A stretch of 39,893 nucleotides of DNA from Verrucomicrobiales bacterium (GTDB taxonomy: Bacteria > Verrucomicrobiota > Verrucomicrobiia > Limisphaerales > UBA11320): contig JAEUHE010000212.1 of the NCBI GenBank assembly GCA_016793885.1, forward strand, positions 1 through 39,893. The letters run 5' to 3'. The notes beneath the pieces are model-generated. The model did no database searches. It was not told the DNA's origin and saw only the letters and a program-made list of their open reading frames with translations. A program made the translations under genes and the position numbers. Shown piece by piece: positions 9,355 to 17,509 of this stretch; position 1 is the stretch's first letter, and each line of letters opens with the position of its first letter.

Positions 9355-10368
9355 TCAGTGCGACTGCTGAAGCCGCTCGGCGGCTTGTCGGATCCGGGCC
9401 TTCAGTTCCGCCGGCTCCACGACCGTGGCATCGCCGCCCCAGGCGAGAATCCAACGCTCGACTTCATTCAAACTGGAGAGAGTAAGCCGCAGCTCCACGC
9501 CCCCGTGCGGCAGCTCTTTCAGGAATTGCGACGGATGCCACTTCTTTTCGCGGATGAAGTCGGCGACTTGGGCGGTGAATCGGACCACGACCAAGTATTC
9601 CCCGTCACCCGAGTGGACGCTAAAGCTGTTGCGCAGCCGGTTCTCCAGGGAGAACCGCGCCGGGCGCTCGAACTTCTTTCCGGTGGACTCGAGCGATTGG
9701 ATTCGCGAAGGCACGAAGGTGCGGAGGTCCTTTCTGAGATGGTCGTAGGCGAAGAGATACCATTCCCCGTTGATATTGGCGAGATGGTAGGGATCGATCA
9801 GCCGTTCCTCCGGTGGTTTTCCCCCGGGCTTACGATAGTGGATCTTCAGCTGCTGATGATGCGTGGTGGCCTTCGCCAAGGTGTCGAAGACCTGCAGGTT
9901 GAGCAGCGGCTCGGCGCTGGTGCGGAAGGAAATGGTCTGCTCCCACTCGGCGAGGTTCAGTGAGATGGTGTCAGGAAGGCTGGCCGCCATCTTCTTGAAG
10001 GCGCTGACCAGCGGCCGTTCGAAGTGCGTTCCCCGATATTGCTGCAGCGCTTTTTCGGCCACCAGCAGCGCGAAAAGTTCACCCTCGGTGATCTGGAGGG
10101 TGGGGAAGGAAGCGACGTCCTCGGTGTAATGCCAGCCGTGGCGGATCTCGTCGTAGGCCAGCGGAAGCTGCAGGCGGTCCCGCATGAACTCCAGATCGCG
10201 ATGGATCGACTTGATGCTGACCTCCAGCTGGTTCGCCAGGGTCGTGGCGGTGGGATAATCACCAGACTGGATCGCCTGGTGAATTTGCATCATCCGCTCC
10301 AGCGGAGGGCGGGAGCTGGGAAGCGCCAACGCCTTGGCCTTACGGGGCGCTTTGGCAGTTCGGCGCAT
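9355..10368 (-). CDS. WYL-domain transcriptional regulator with N-terminal HTH
   Basis: A 337-aa protein. After a basic Ala/Lys tail, residues ~25-85 form a DeoR-type winged helix (MMQIHQAIQSGDYPTATTLA then VSIKSIHRDLEFMRDRL). Residues ~130-260 contain the WYL domain: LKIHYRKPGGKPPEERLIDP, then GEWYLFAYDHLRKDLRTF, with the usual LxYR-like and WYL-like motifs. The C-terminus has the WCX-type extension. WYL proteins bind nucleic-acid or nucleotide ligands and regulate DNA-damage, phage-defence or metabolic genes. No neighbouring defence genes are present, so the target is unknown. It sits 43 bp after rho on the same strand and could be co-transcribed with it. Confidence 0.88.
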   Translation of the reverse strand: MRRTAKAPRKAKALALPSSRPPLERMMQIHQAIQSGDYPTATTLANQLEVSIKSIHRDLEFMRDRLQLPLAYDEIRHGWHYTEDVASFPTLQITEGELFALLVAEKALQQYRGTHFERPLVSAFKKMAASLPDTISLNLAEWEQTISFRTSAEPLLNLQVFDTLAKATTHHQQLKIHYRKPGGKPPEERLIDPYHLANINGEWYLFAYDHLRKDLRTFVPSRIQSLESTGKKFERPARFSLENRLRNSFSVHSGDGEYLVVVRFTAQVADFIREKKWHPSQFLKELPHGGVELRLTLSSLNEVERWILAWGGDATVVEPAELKARIRQAAERLQQSH

Positions 10369-10411
10369 GGGCTGCTCTGCTTCGGTCGGTAACCGGCGGA
10401 CCGGTGGCCGA

Positions 10412-11542
10412 CTAAGATCCGGACAGCTTGGCCAGGAGTTCGTCGTTGGTCTTGTGCTTCTTGAGCGCTGCCAACAGCGTTTCCATGGCTTCCACCGGAT
10501 TCAGGTCGACCATCATGCGGCGGAGCTTGCGGACCGCTTCGATATTTTTCGGGGAGAACAGTTTTTCTTCCTTCCGGGTGCCGCTCTTGGGGATGTCGAT
10601 GGCCGGGAACAGGCGACGGTCGGACAGTTTCCGATCCAGAATCAGCTCCATGTTGCCGGTGCCTTTGAACTCTTGGAAGATCAGCTCGTCCATGCGGGAT
10701 CCAGTGTCGACCAGGGCGGTGGCCAAGATCGTGAGGGATCCGCCGCCTTCGATGTTACGCGCCGCCGCAAACATTTTACGGGGGATTTCCAGGGCTCGAG
10801 CATCCACACCACCGGTCATCGTTCGACCGCTGCCGCCATGCACGCTGTTGTAGGCGCGGGCGACACGGGTGATGGAGTCCAGGAGCACGAACACATCTTT
10901 GCCGGTCTCCACGATTCGGCGGCAGCGCTCGATCATGAAGCGGGACAGCCGGACGTGTGTTTCCAGTTCTTGGTCGTTCGACGAGGCGACGACCTCAGCT
11001 TTGACCGAGCGTTGAAAATCGGTGACTTCCTCAGGGCGTTCATCGATCAGGAGAACGATGCAATGAACTTCGGGATGGTTGGCCGTAACCGCGTTGGCGA
11101 TCTGCTTGAGAATCGTGGTTTTGCCGGTGCGGGGGGGAGCGACGATGAGGCCGCGGGTTCCCTTTCCGATGGGCGTAACGAGGTCAATAATGCGCGTTTC
11201 GAGCACATCAGGCGAAGTCTCGAGATTGAACTTCTCCGTCGGGTCGATCGACGTGAGGTTCTCGAACCGCATGGACTTGGTGTAATCTCCAAAGGCCATG
11301 CCATTGACCAACTCCACAGCTTTCAGCTGGGGGCTGTTGCCGCGATGAGGAGGTTGCAGCGTGCCGGCGACCAAGCAGCCTTCGCGCAAGAAATTGCGTT
11401 TGATGGTATCCGGAGTGACGAAGATATCCGAAGGTTTGGGAATGAAGTGATTCTCTGCAGAACGCAGAAACCCGAAACCTTTTTCTGATATCTCCAAATA
11501 ACCGGAGCCGTGTTCTACTGCAGCGCCCGAGGCGTTAGTCAT
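10412..11542 (-). CDS. rho: Transcription termination factor Rho
   Basis: A 376-aa Rho helicase from the ATG at 11542; an in-frame GTG at 11578 would add 12 Thr/His-rich residues that do not look conserved. The N-terminal RNA-binding fold has GYLEISEKGFGFLRS and PSDIFVTPDTIKRNFL (~14-52). The Walker A APPRTGKT is at 135-142, Walker B-like DVFVLLDSITRVARAYN follows, and the Q/R-loop region GGVDARALEIPRKMF is present. The protein ends LLAKLSGS, as Rho proteins do. At 376 aa it lacks most of the N-terminal helix bundle and has no acidic or basic insert of the kind seen in some high-GC Rho proteins. It acts as a hexamer on C-rich transcripts. It is divergent from the HdrA-like gene at 11818. Confidence 0.97.
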   Translation of the reverse strand: MTNASGAAVEHGSGYLEISEKGFGFLRSAENHFIPKPSDIFVTPDTIKRNFLREGCLVAGTLQPPHRGNSPQLKAVELVNGMAFGDYTKSMRFENLTSIDPTEKFNLETSPDVLETRIIDLVTPIGKGTRGLIVAPPRTGKTTILKQIANAVTANHPEVHCIVLLIDERPEEVTDFQRSVKAEVVASSNDQELETHVRLSRFMIERCRRIVETGKDVFVLLDSITRVARAYNSVHGGSGRTMTGGVDARALEIPRKMFAAARNIEGGGSLTILATALVDTGSRMDELIFQEFKGTGNMELILDRKLSDRRLFPAIDIPKSGTRKEEKLFSPKNIEAVRKLRRMMVDLNPVEAMETLLAALKKHKTNDELLAKLSGS

Positions 11543-11817
11543 AGCTATGTGATGTGCTGTGTGTGTGTTGAGCGGCACTCGTCAGGGAAAGTCCCGAACC
11601 TATGTGAAATCTTCAGAATCAGACGGAGGCTGGAGCCATGAAATGCCCCAGTCGGGCCCTCAACACAGTCAAATAAAGGTTAAAGCGGGTCGGATGGCAA
11701 ATGATTTTTTTGGGAAATGCTGGAATAGGAGGGTGATAGGTGGTCTCGGATCCACCCGCCGACCTAGTGTATTCCCGATTGCCCCCCGCGACTGTTGAAC
11801 CTACATTCGCCCTCAGC

Positions 11818-12252
11818 ATGCCTGATCCGGTGAGAATTCTGTATTGCCATTGTGCTTACGCGCAAGTGGTCCCCCGAGAAGTCAAAGAAGCGGTGTTACG
11901 CCAGCTCTCGGACTCGACCGTCGCGTTCGAGGCGGTGGCTGATTTGTGTGAGATGTCGGCCCGAAGAGATGTGGCTCTCCAGCGTTTGGCAGGCGATGGG
12001 CAGCTCAAGATCGCTGCCTGTTTTCCCCGAGCGGTCAAATGGCTTTTCTCGGCTGCTCAGGCCCCCTTGAACCTGGACAGCTGTCAGGTGCTCAACATGC
12101 GAACTCAGCCCGCGGCGGTGGTTTCCGCCGCCCTCCTTTCTCCGACGTTGGAGCCCAATCTGCCCCGCGGCAAAGTCACGCTTAGCGACGCTCCGCAACC
12201 GGCGGTCGATGTCGCTTCCACCCCTGCTCCTAACCCTGCTTCCGCCGTATGA
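11818..12252 (+). CDS. HdrA N-domain-like cysteine protein
   Basis: A 144-aa protein from the ATG at 11818, where an in-frame start at 11740 would add a non-conserved tail. RILYCHCAYAQVVPREVKEA (residues 6-25) recalls the ICHCG-type start of heterodisulfide reductase subunit A N-domains. Downstream VADLCEMSARRD and KIAACFPRAVKWLF match the HdrA pattern of a middle Cys and a VAACSP-like Cys. No FAD-binding Rossmann motif follows, so this is a stand-alone N-domain-like electron-transfer or thiol protein. The C-terminal ~45 residues are Pro/Ala-rich. Its stop overlaps the start of the ferredoxin gene (ATGA), implying translational coupling and joint function. Confidence 0.6.
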   Translation: MPDPVRILYCHCAYAQVVPREVKEAVLRQLSDSTVAFEAVADLCEMSARRDVALQRLAGDGQLKIAACFPRAVKWLFSAAQAPLNLDSCQVLNMRTQPAAVVSAALLSPTLEPNLPRGKVTLSDAPQPAVDVASTPAPNPASAV

Positions 12253-13124
12253 GCCTCAAAGAAGACAAGACGCTGCGCGTGGTGCTGTATGAGGGCGAGG
12301 GCGCGGCTCCGCTGCCCGCGTCCGATCGATTCTCGTTCTTGGTCAAAGCTCTGGACAAAGGCTTTGCCGTCACCCGCTCGGCGGCGAAGGGGGCGGTCTC
12401 GTCCTCCGACCGCAGCTCGTTGCTGGTGCTGGGGGATTTCGGCGGTGCCCCACCCGTTGCCGATGCCGCTTCCGATGGCTCGTCGGTTCGCTTTCGCGAC
12501 ATCTCGGGGCAGGGCAGCGATACGTTATTGGAATGGGTCGAGCAGACCCGGAGTGAAAGCGCCGCGGTTCGACCCGGGGATTGGAAGCCGTGGTTTCCGG
12601 TCATCGATTATGACCGCTGCACGAATTGCATGCAGTGCCTGAGTTTCTGCCTGTTTGGGGTCTACGGAGTGGACACCCAGAGCCGGATTCAGGTCCAGAA
12701 CAACGACAACTGCAAAACCAACTGCCCGGCGTGTTCGCGTGTTTGTCCGGAGGCGGCGATCATGTTCCCCAAGTACAAGACGGGTCCGATCAACGGCGAC
12801 GTCGTCAGTGACAACGATCTGCAGCGGGAAAAAATGAAAATCGACATCTCCTCCCTGCTGGGCGGGGATGTGTATTCCATGCTTCGTGAGCGGAGTGAAC
12901 GCGCTCAGTCGCGGTTCAGTAAGGAGCGCGATTCTGGTAAGGCGTTGGCCGAGCGGCAGAAGTGTCTGACCAAGCTGGCTCAGTCGGGCGACATTCCGGC
13001 GGAGGTTCTGATGAGCCTGCCGTCTCCCGATGAAATCATGCGGCGGGCGGAGGAAGCCAAGGCGAAGGCGCAGGCGGCCCTTCAACAAGTGAGCGATGCG
13101 GCGCACACCCCGTCAACGTCCTAG
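12249..13124 (+). CDS. Two-cluster ferredoxin-like 4Fe-4S protein with long N- and C-terminal extensions
   Basis: A 291-aa protein. Residues ~1-110 are a non-cysteine domain. Then follow C124-x2-C127-x2-C130-x3-C134 and C155-x3-C159-x2-C162-x3-C166-P, two Cys quartets suited to two 4Fe-4S clusters; the second has the CxxxCxxCxxxCP variant. The C-terminal ~100 residues are charged and helical (EEAKAKAQAALQQ), possibly a coiled coil. It likely shuttles electrons between a low-potential donor and a partner enzyme in the cytoplasm. The start overlaps the previous stop by ATGA, and the radical SAM gene follows 49 bp later, so it may be that enzyme's reductant. No exact family name recognised. Confidence 0.75.
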   Translation: MSLKEDKTLRVVLYEGEGAAPLPASDRFSFLVKALDKGFAVTRSAAKGAVSSSDRSSLLVLGDFGGAPPVADAASDGSSVRFRDISGQGSDTLLEWVEQTRSESAAVRPGDWKPWFPVIDYDRCTNCMQCLSFCLFGVYGVDTQSRIQVQNNDNCKTNCPACSRVCPEAAIMFPKYKTGPINGDVVSDNDLQREKMKIDISSLLGGDVYSMLRERSERAQSRFSKERDSGKALAERQKCLTKLAQSGDIPAEVLMSLPSPDEIMRRAEEAKAKAQAALQQVSDAAHTPSTS

Positions 13125-13173
13125 CTGAGCTCGCCCTGACCGTGTTTACCATGATTCTTGCTCTCCCGATATC

Positions 13174-14412
13174 ATGATCCCGCAACTCGCCTTTCGGACC
13201 CTGCGCACCGCCGATCCACGCTGCATCGGGAAGTTTCTCTGGAACTTCGGGTTCAAGGGAATGATCTCCGTCGAACAGTTCAAACGACGGCTCAAGCGCG
13301 GCGAGTACTTCCCCCCCTTCCTGTACCTCTCGATCATCAATTCCTGCAACTTGCGCTGCCAGGGCTGCTGGGTGGATGTGGAGGCGGATCGCAACGCGCT
13401 GTCGCTTGATGATCTCAACCGCACCATCAACGATGCCAAGAAGCACGGTAATTCCTTCTTCGGAATCCTGGGCGGCGAGCCGTTCATGCATCCCGAGTTG
13501 CTGGATCTGCTGGCGGCGCATCCCGACTGTTACTTCCAACTCTTTACCAACGGACAGTTCATCACTGAGAAGGTGGCGGCGCGCCTGCGGGAACTCGGTA
13601 ACTCGACGCCACTCATCAGTATTGAGGGGCGTGAGATGGTGAGCGATGAGCGTCGCGGCAAGAAGGACGTTTACAGCAAGACCCTGCGCGGGTTGGACTA
13701 TTGTCTGAGGGCCCGTTTGCTGACGGGGGTGGCGACCAGCGTGTGCCAATCCAACATCGACGAGCTGTTGACGGAGTCCTGGCTGAACGAGTTGATTCGC
13801 CGGGGTGTTCATTACGTGTGGTATCACAGCTACCGTCCGGTCGGGCCGAAGATGAACACCGGGTTAGGGTTGCGACCTGACCAGCTCACGCGAGTGAGGC
13901 GGTTCATTGTGGAAATGCGCGCTCGCATGCCGATTGCGATGATCGATGCCTATTATGGCCATGATGGACAGGCACTCTGCCCCATGTCCACGGGCATCAG
14001 CCATCATGTGAGCCCGCGAGGCGACATCGAACCGTGTCCGATCATTCAGTTTGCCAAAGAGACGGTGCAGGACGAGCGGGGGGTTTTTACGGCGATTCGT
14101 GACAGCGCGTTCTTGAAGGATTTCCGGGAGCTATCCGCTCAGCACACCCGTGGCTGCGTGGTGTTGGAGCGTCCCGATTTGGTGAAGTCGCTGGTGGTCA
14201 AACATGGGGCGCGGGACACCACGGTTCGGGGGACGGCCATGGCGGAGCTCGAGGCGATGCAACCCCGGGCGAGCCAGTGGCTACCGGGAGAGGAGATTCC
14301 GGAGAAGCATTGGCTGTATTGGGTAGCCAAGCGATTTTGGTTTGGGGATTTCGGGGCCTATGCCCGGCTGGAAGGACAGCCCCCGCCTCGTTCGGCGCCA
14401 CCGAAATCCTGA
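13174..14412 (+). CDS. Radical SAM enzyme
   Basis: A 412-aa protein with the radical SAM motif C58-NLR-C62-QG-C65 (CxxxCxxC), followed by FFGILGGEPFMHPELLDLL, the GGEP motif that contacts SAM. Downstream ISIEGREMVSDERRGKKD and the VATSVCQSN strand fit the partial TIM barrel of MoaA/NifB/PqqE-like members. More cysteines (ALCPMSTGISHHVSPRGDIE, then EPCPIIQFA and TRGCVVLERP) suggest an auxiliary cluster or SPASM-like region. The reaction is unknown. It lies directly downstream of an HdrA-like and a ferredoxin-like gene, suggesting a dedicated redox supply. A nearer upstream ATG at 13151 hits a stop, which fixes the start at 13174. Confidence 0.85.
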   Translation: MIPQLAFRTLRTADPRCIGKFLWNFGFKGMISVEQFKRRLKRGEYFPPFLYLSIINSCNLRCQGCWVDVEADRNALSLDDLNRTINDAKKHGNSFFGILGGEPFMHPELLDLLAAHPDCYFQLFTNGQFITEKVAARLRELGNSTPLISIEGREMVSDERRGKKDVYSKTLRGLDYCLRARLLTGVATSVCQSNIDELLTESWLNELIRRGVHYVWYHSYRPVGPKMNTGLGLRPDQLTRVRRFIVEMRARMPIAMIDAYYGHDGQALCPMSTGISHHVSPRGDIEPCPIIQFAKETVQDERGVFTAIRDSAFLKDFRELSAQHTRGCVVLERPDLVKSLVVKHGARDTTVRGTAMAELEAMQPRASQWLPGEEIPEKHWLYWVAKRFWFGDFGAYARLEGQPPPRSAPPKS

Positions 14413-14424
14413 GGAGGGAGTTGA

Positions 14425-14536
14425 TTGCCCACTGATCACGCGGATCACGCGGACCGATGATGGAGCCCGGCGGCAAAAATATCAGGGGTTTCCTGGTCTG
14501 CTTTCCCTCCGTGTGATTCGTGTGATCCGCGGGCAA
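14425..14536. repeat. Inverted repeat of GATCACNCG-type units
   Basis: The left arm 14425-14452 (TTGCCCACTGATCACGCGGA...) and right arm 14509-14536 are imperfect reverse complements, about 28 bp each, separated by ~56 bp. Each arm repeats a GATCACGCG/GATCACACG unit. It lies between the radical SAM and reductase genes (14413-14659), where no gene is seen. Confidence 0.75.
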
Positions 14537-14659
14537 TACTTGGTAACTTGGAACGTTCGGCGTCTCTTGCGGGATGTCACCGTGAGCCCTAGAAGCTCTT
14601 AAGTTTTATTTGCTCCCTGCGCTTGCGTCGCATTACTGTCACGGCAGATTAGCCCCGTC

Positions 14660-15841
14660 ATGAGCACGTCCGAACAAGCCGCCGGTGTCGTTGCGCAGTA
14701 TGGTCGGAAGAATCCCTTTCCGGCTCGTATTACTCATCGTCGTTCTCTCACCAAACCCGGCTCTGGCAAGGACACGCGTCACTTGGAACTGAGTTTGGCT
14801 GGCAGCGGGTTACACTACACGGTAGGTGACTCTTTGGGGGTATTTGCCCGGAACCCGCCTTCGCTGGTCGCGGAGCTGCTGGCTGTCCTCGGACTGGATC
14901 CCCAGGAACAGGTGACTTTGGCCCAGGGTCAGTCGGTTTCCTTGCTCACAGCGCTCTCGTCGCATCTCACGCTTAACCGGGCCAGTCGAAAGATACTGCA
15001 CGGGGTGTTCGATCGATTGCCTGTCGGCACGGCAGCGCGTGAGCGTTTGGAAGCGTTGATGGCCGATGATGCCCAAGTGGCCGAGTACTTGTTCAGTCGC
15101 GATTATGTGGATGTCCTGCGTGACTATCCCGAGGCGCGCTTTGAATCGGCGGGCGCCTTCGTCAAGATGTTGAGCCCCATCCAGCCGCGGCTCTATTCGA
15201 TTGCGTCGTCGATGGCCGCCCATCCGAACGAGGTGCATCTGTGTGTAGCGGTCGTGCGCTATGAAACGCATGGACGGAAAAAGATGGGGCTCGCCTCGGG
15301 TTTTCTGGCCGACCTAGCCCGGGAAGGGGAAGCGGATGTTCCGGTGTTCGTTCAGGAATCGCCTAAATTCTTCCTGCCGTCGGACCCAACCCGCGACGTG
15401 ATCATGGTGGGGCCGGGCACGGGCATCGCTCCCTTTCGAGCCTTTCTCGAGCAGCGCGAGGTGGACCGAGCCACGGGGCGCAACTGGCTCTTCTTTGGGG
15501 AGCAGCACGCGGCCACGGATTTTCTTTACGAAGAAGATCTCTATCGGTTTCAGAAGCGAGGAGTCCTGCATCGGCTCGATCTGGCGTTTTCCCGGGATCA
15601 GGCGGAGAAGATCTATGTGCAAACGCGCATGCTCCAGCATGCGGCTGAGCTGTGGCAGTGGATCTCCAACGGCGCTTATTTTTACGTTTGTGGCGACGCT
15701 CGACGCATGGCGAAGGACGTGCATCAGACGCTTATTCAGATTGTTCGCGAACAGGGGGGGATGGCTCCGGAGGCCGCCGTGGCTTTCGTTGAGCAAACCC
15801 TCATGAAGACCGAGCGTCGATACCTGCGGGATGTTTATTGA
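14660..15841 (+). CDS. CysJ-like FAD/NADPH reductase lacking the flavodoxin domain
   Basis: A 393-aa protein matching the C-terminal half of sulfite reductase flavoprotein (CysJ) and other diflavin reductases. The FAD site R177-LY-S180 with SIASS, the NADPH-site GPGTGIAPFRAFLEQRE (G251 onward), FFGEQHAATDFLYEEDL, the CGDARRMAKDVHQTL stretch and the terminal RYLRDVY are all present. It would move electrons from NADPH via FAD. The FMN/flavodoxin domain is missing, and the start begins directly with the connecting region, so an external carrier must accept the electrons. No sulfite reductase hemoprotein is in the window. The ferredoxin-like gene upstream could be a partner, but a 247-bp gap with an inverted repeat makes one operon uncertain. 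Confidence 0.85.
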   Translation: MSTSEQAAGVVAQYGRKNPFPARITHRRSLTKPGSGKDTRHLELSLAGSGLHYTVGDSLGVFARNPPSLVAELLAVLGLDPQEQVTLAQGQSVSLLTALSSHLTLNRASRKILHGVFDRLPVGTAARERLEALMADDAQVAEYLFSRDYVDVLRDYPEARFESAGAFVKMLSPIQPRLYSIASSMAAHPNEVHLCVAVVRYETHGRKKMGLASGFLADLAREGEADVPVFVQESPKFFLPSDPTRDVIMVGPGTGIAPFRAFLEQREVDRATGRNWLFFGEQHAATDFLYEEDLYRFQKRGVLHRLDLAFSRDQAEKIYVQTRMLQHAAELWQWISNGAYFYVCGDARRMAKDVHQTLIQIVREQGGMAPEAAVAFVEQTLMKTERRYLRDVY

Positions 15842-15844
15842 TGA

Positions 15845-15970
15845 TAGGTGGTAGGTGGTAGGTGGTAGGTGGTAGGTGGTAGGTGGTAGGTGGTAGGTGG
15901 TAGGTGGTCGTAATCGTAATCGATTCGTCGTCTTCTTCGGGTGGCACTCATCACTCGTCACTCGTCACTC
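15845..15970. repeat. Composite tandem repeat: TAGGTGG x9, TCGTAA x2, TCACTCG units
   Basis: Nine perfect TAGGTGG heptamers run from 15845 to 15907, directly after the reductase stop codon. TCGTAATCGTAATCG follows at 15908-15922, and TCACTCGTCACTCGTCACTCG units at 15950-15970. The TCGTAA and (inverted) GACGAGTG motifs repeat the pairing seen at 142-226. Pure tandem arrays like these are prone to slippage and copy-number change. Confidence 0.95.
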
Positions 15971-16033
15971 GACTACGTTCGCGGGCATGCGTGTCGGCTT
16001 GCATCGGGCGGCGGCGATTGACACCCTCCGTTC

Positions 16034-16645
16034 GTGGGTATTTCCGCCAAACAGTTCGCCGATCTCCAGAAGCGGGTGAGCAAGCCGGCTAAGCGCAGCG
16101 CTACGCCGGAGGTCGACACCCTGTCGCCCGCGGCTCCCAAACGTCACGAGATCTTGCTGGGCATCGACCCGTCGCTTCGTGGGACTGGATACGGCGTCAT
16201 TCGCATGGCCAAGCCCCATCCGATTGCTCTGGCGCATGGCACCATCCGGTGTCCTACCACGTGGGAACATTCGCGTTGTCTCTTGCTGATCACCCAGACG
16301 ATTCGTGACGTGATCCGAGAGCATCGGCCGGTGATCTGTGCGGTGGAGGGGCTGTTTTTCGCTCAGAATCTGCAAACGGCTTTGATCATGGGAGAAGCGC
16401 GAGGAGCAGCGCTGGTTGCGGCGGCTGAGGCGGGCCTGGAAGTCTATGAACATGCTCCGAGGCGCGTGAAGCAGGCGATTGTCGGGTATGGGGCCGCACA
16501 AAAGTTGGCCGTCGCCAAAATGGTTCAGCGGCTGCTGCACCTGGAGGAACTTCCGGACTCCGACGCCGCCGACGCTTTAGCGGTCGCCCTCACGCATGCC
16601 CAGGAGACATCACGCTATTCTTTAACGCCAGCTAAGCGAGTTTAG
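16034..16645 (+). CDS. ruvC: Holliday junction resolvase RuvC
   Basis: A 203-aa RuvC. The RNase-H-like core starts with LLGIDPSLRGTGYGVI, with catalytic Asp at D45, followed by CAVEGLFFAQNLQTALIMGEARGAAL (catalytic Glu and the DNA-contacting loop), PRRVKQAIVGYGAAQKLAVA, and the C-terminal DSDAADALAVALTHA with the final acidic residues. It resolves Holliday junctions as a dimer in the RuvABC pathway. A 38-residue basic N-terminal tail precedes the core; the start is a GTG at 16034, and a later start cannot be ruled out. No ruvA or ruvB is in the window. Confidence 0.95.
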   Translation: MGISAKQFADLQKRVSKPAKRSATPEVDTLSPAAPKRHEILLGIDPSLRGTGYGVIRMAKPHPIALAHGTIRCPTTWEHSRCLLLITQTIRDVIREHRPVICAVEGLFFAQNLQTALIMGEARGAALVAAAEAGLEVYEHAPRRVKQAIVGYGAAQKLAVAKMVQRLLHLEELPDSDAADALAVALTHAQETSRYSLTPAKRV

Positions 16646-16692
16646 ACCAAAACAAGGCTTTCGTTTTCCATCTGTTTTGGGATGCTATCCGA

Positions 16693-17430
16693 GTGCCTTT
16701 GGATGAGAAATCACCCGAAGCCCCCGGCTCTCCCGCGGGGCGGTTTGTAACGACGCTCTGGTCAGTGGTCGCGGATGCTCGCGACAGCCAATCTCCTGAG
16801 TCGACCTCGGCGATGGAGCGTTTGTGCCAGACCTACTGGTATCCGCTTTATGTGTTCGTTCGCCGCAAAGGTTATGGCCATGAGGATGCCAGCGATCTGA
16901 CACAGGCCTTTTTTGCCCGATTTTTGGAGAAGCGATACCTGGCAAGTGTGGACGGAAACCGCGGGAAGTTCCGCACGTTTTTGCTGGCATCGATGACGCA
17001 CTTCCTTGCCAACGAGTGGGATAAGAGTCGCGCGCAGCGCCGGGGTGGCGGGGCGGTTGTCATTTCCCTCGATGAGGCAACCGCCGAGCAACGATACCAG
17101 CACGAATCTTCCGGCCAGACGACACCGGAGACGATTTTTGAACGCCGATGGGCTCAGACAGTGATGGGAGTGGTGCTTGACCGTCTGGCCGTTGAGATGG
17201 AGGAGAGGCGGTTCGAGATTCTGAAGGGCTTCCTGCTGGAGGCGCGGGGAGCTGTTTCCTATGAGACAGCCGCGGGTCTGCTGGGAGTTTCGGTGGCGGG
17301 AGTTACCTCAGCCATCCATCGGATGCGAGCGCGGTTCCGCGCGCTCATGTTCGAGGAGGTGGCCAACACCGTGGCGACGCCGGGAGAGGTGGAACAGGAA
17401 CTTCGCCACCTTTTGGCAAGCCTGGAGTGA
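16693..17430 (+). CDS. ECF-type RNA polymerase sigma factor
   Basis: A 245-aa protein from a GTG start at 16693. Region 2 is visible at ~20-90: LCQTYWYPLYVFVRRKGYG, EDASDLTQAFFARFLEK (the core-binding helix pattern) and KFRTFLLASMTHFLANEWDK. Region 4 is near the C-terminus with ETAAGLLGVSVAGVTSAIHR, the helix-turn-helix that binds -35 elements. The longer-than-usual linker and the DLTQAFFARFLE form are typical of PVC-group ECF sigmas. It lies 76 bp upstream of the kinase with WD40-like repeats on the same strand; such pairs are common in these phyla, and the kinase is a plausible activator. No anti-sigma gene is present. Confidence 0.88.
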   Translation: MPLDEKSPEAPGSPAGRFVTTLWSVVADARDSQSPESTSAMERLCQTYWYPLYVFVRRKGYGHEDASDLTQAFFARFLEKRYLASVDGNRGKFRTFLLASMTHFLANEWDKSRAQRRGGGAVVISLDEATAEQRYQHESSGQTTPETIFERRWAQTVMGVVLDRLAVEMEERRFEILKGFLLEARGAVSYETAAGLLGVSVAGVTSAIHRMRARFRALMFEEVANTVATPGEVEQELRHLLASLE

Positions 17431-17509
17431 TGAACGGAACTCCGCGGCTCTAATTTTTCGGAAGGTTTCCGCGGGTTTGCTTCTTACCTAGGATGAAATT
17501 CTGTCATTG

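Noticed and set aside
10334..11488. Long plus-strand frame opposite rho
   Set aside because: Shadow of the Rho gene, which has unmistakable motifs on the minus strand.
15845..15907. CRISPR array
   Set aside because: A 7-bp tandem repeat with no spacers and no cas genes.
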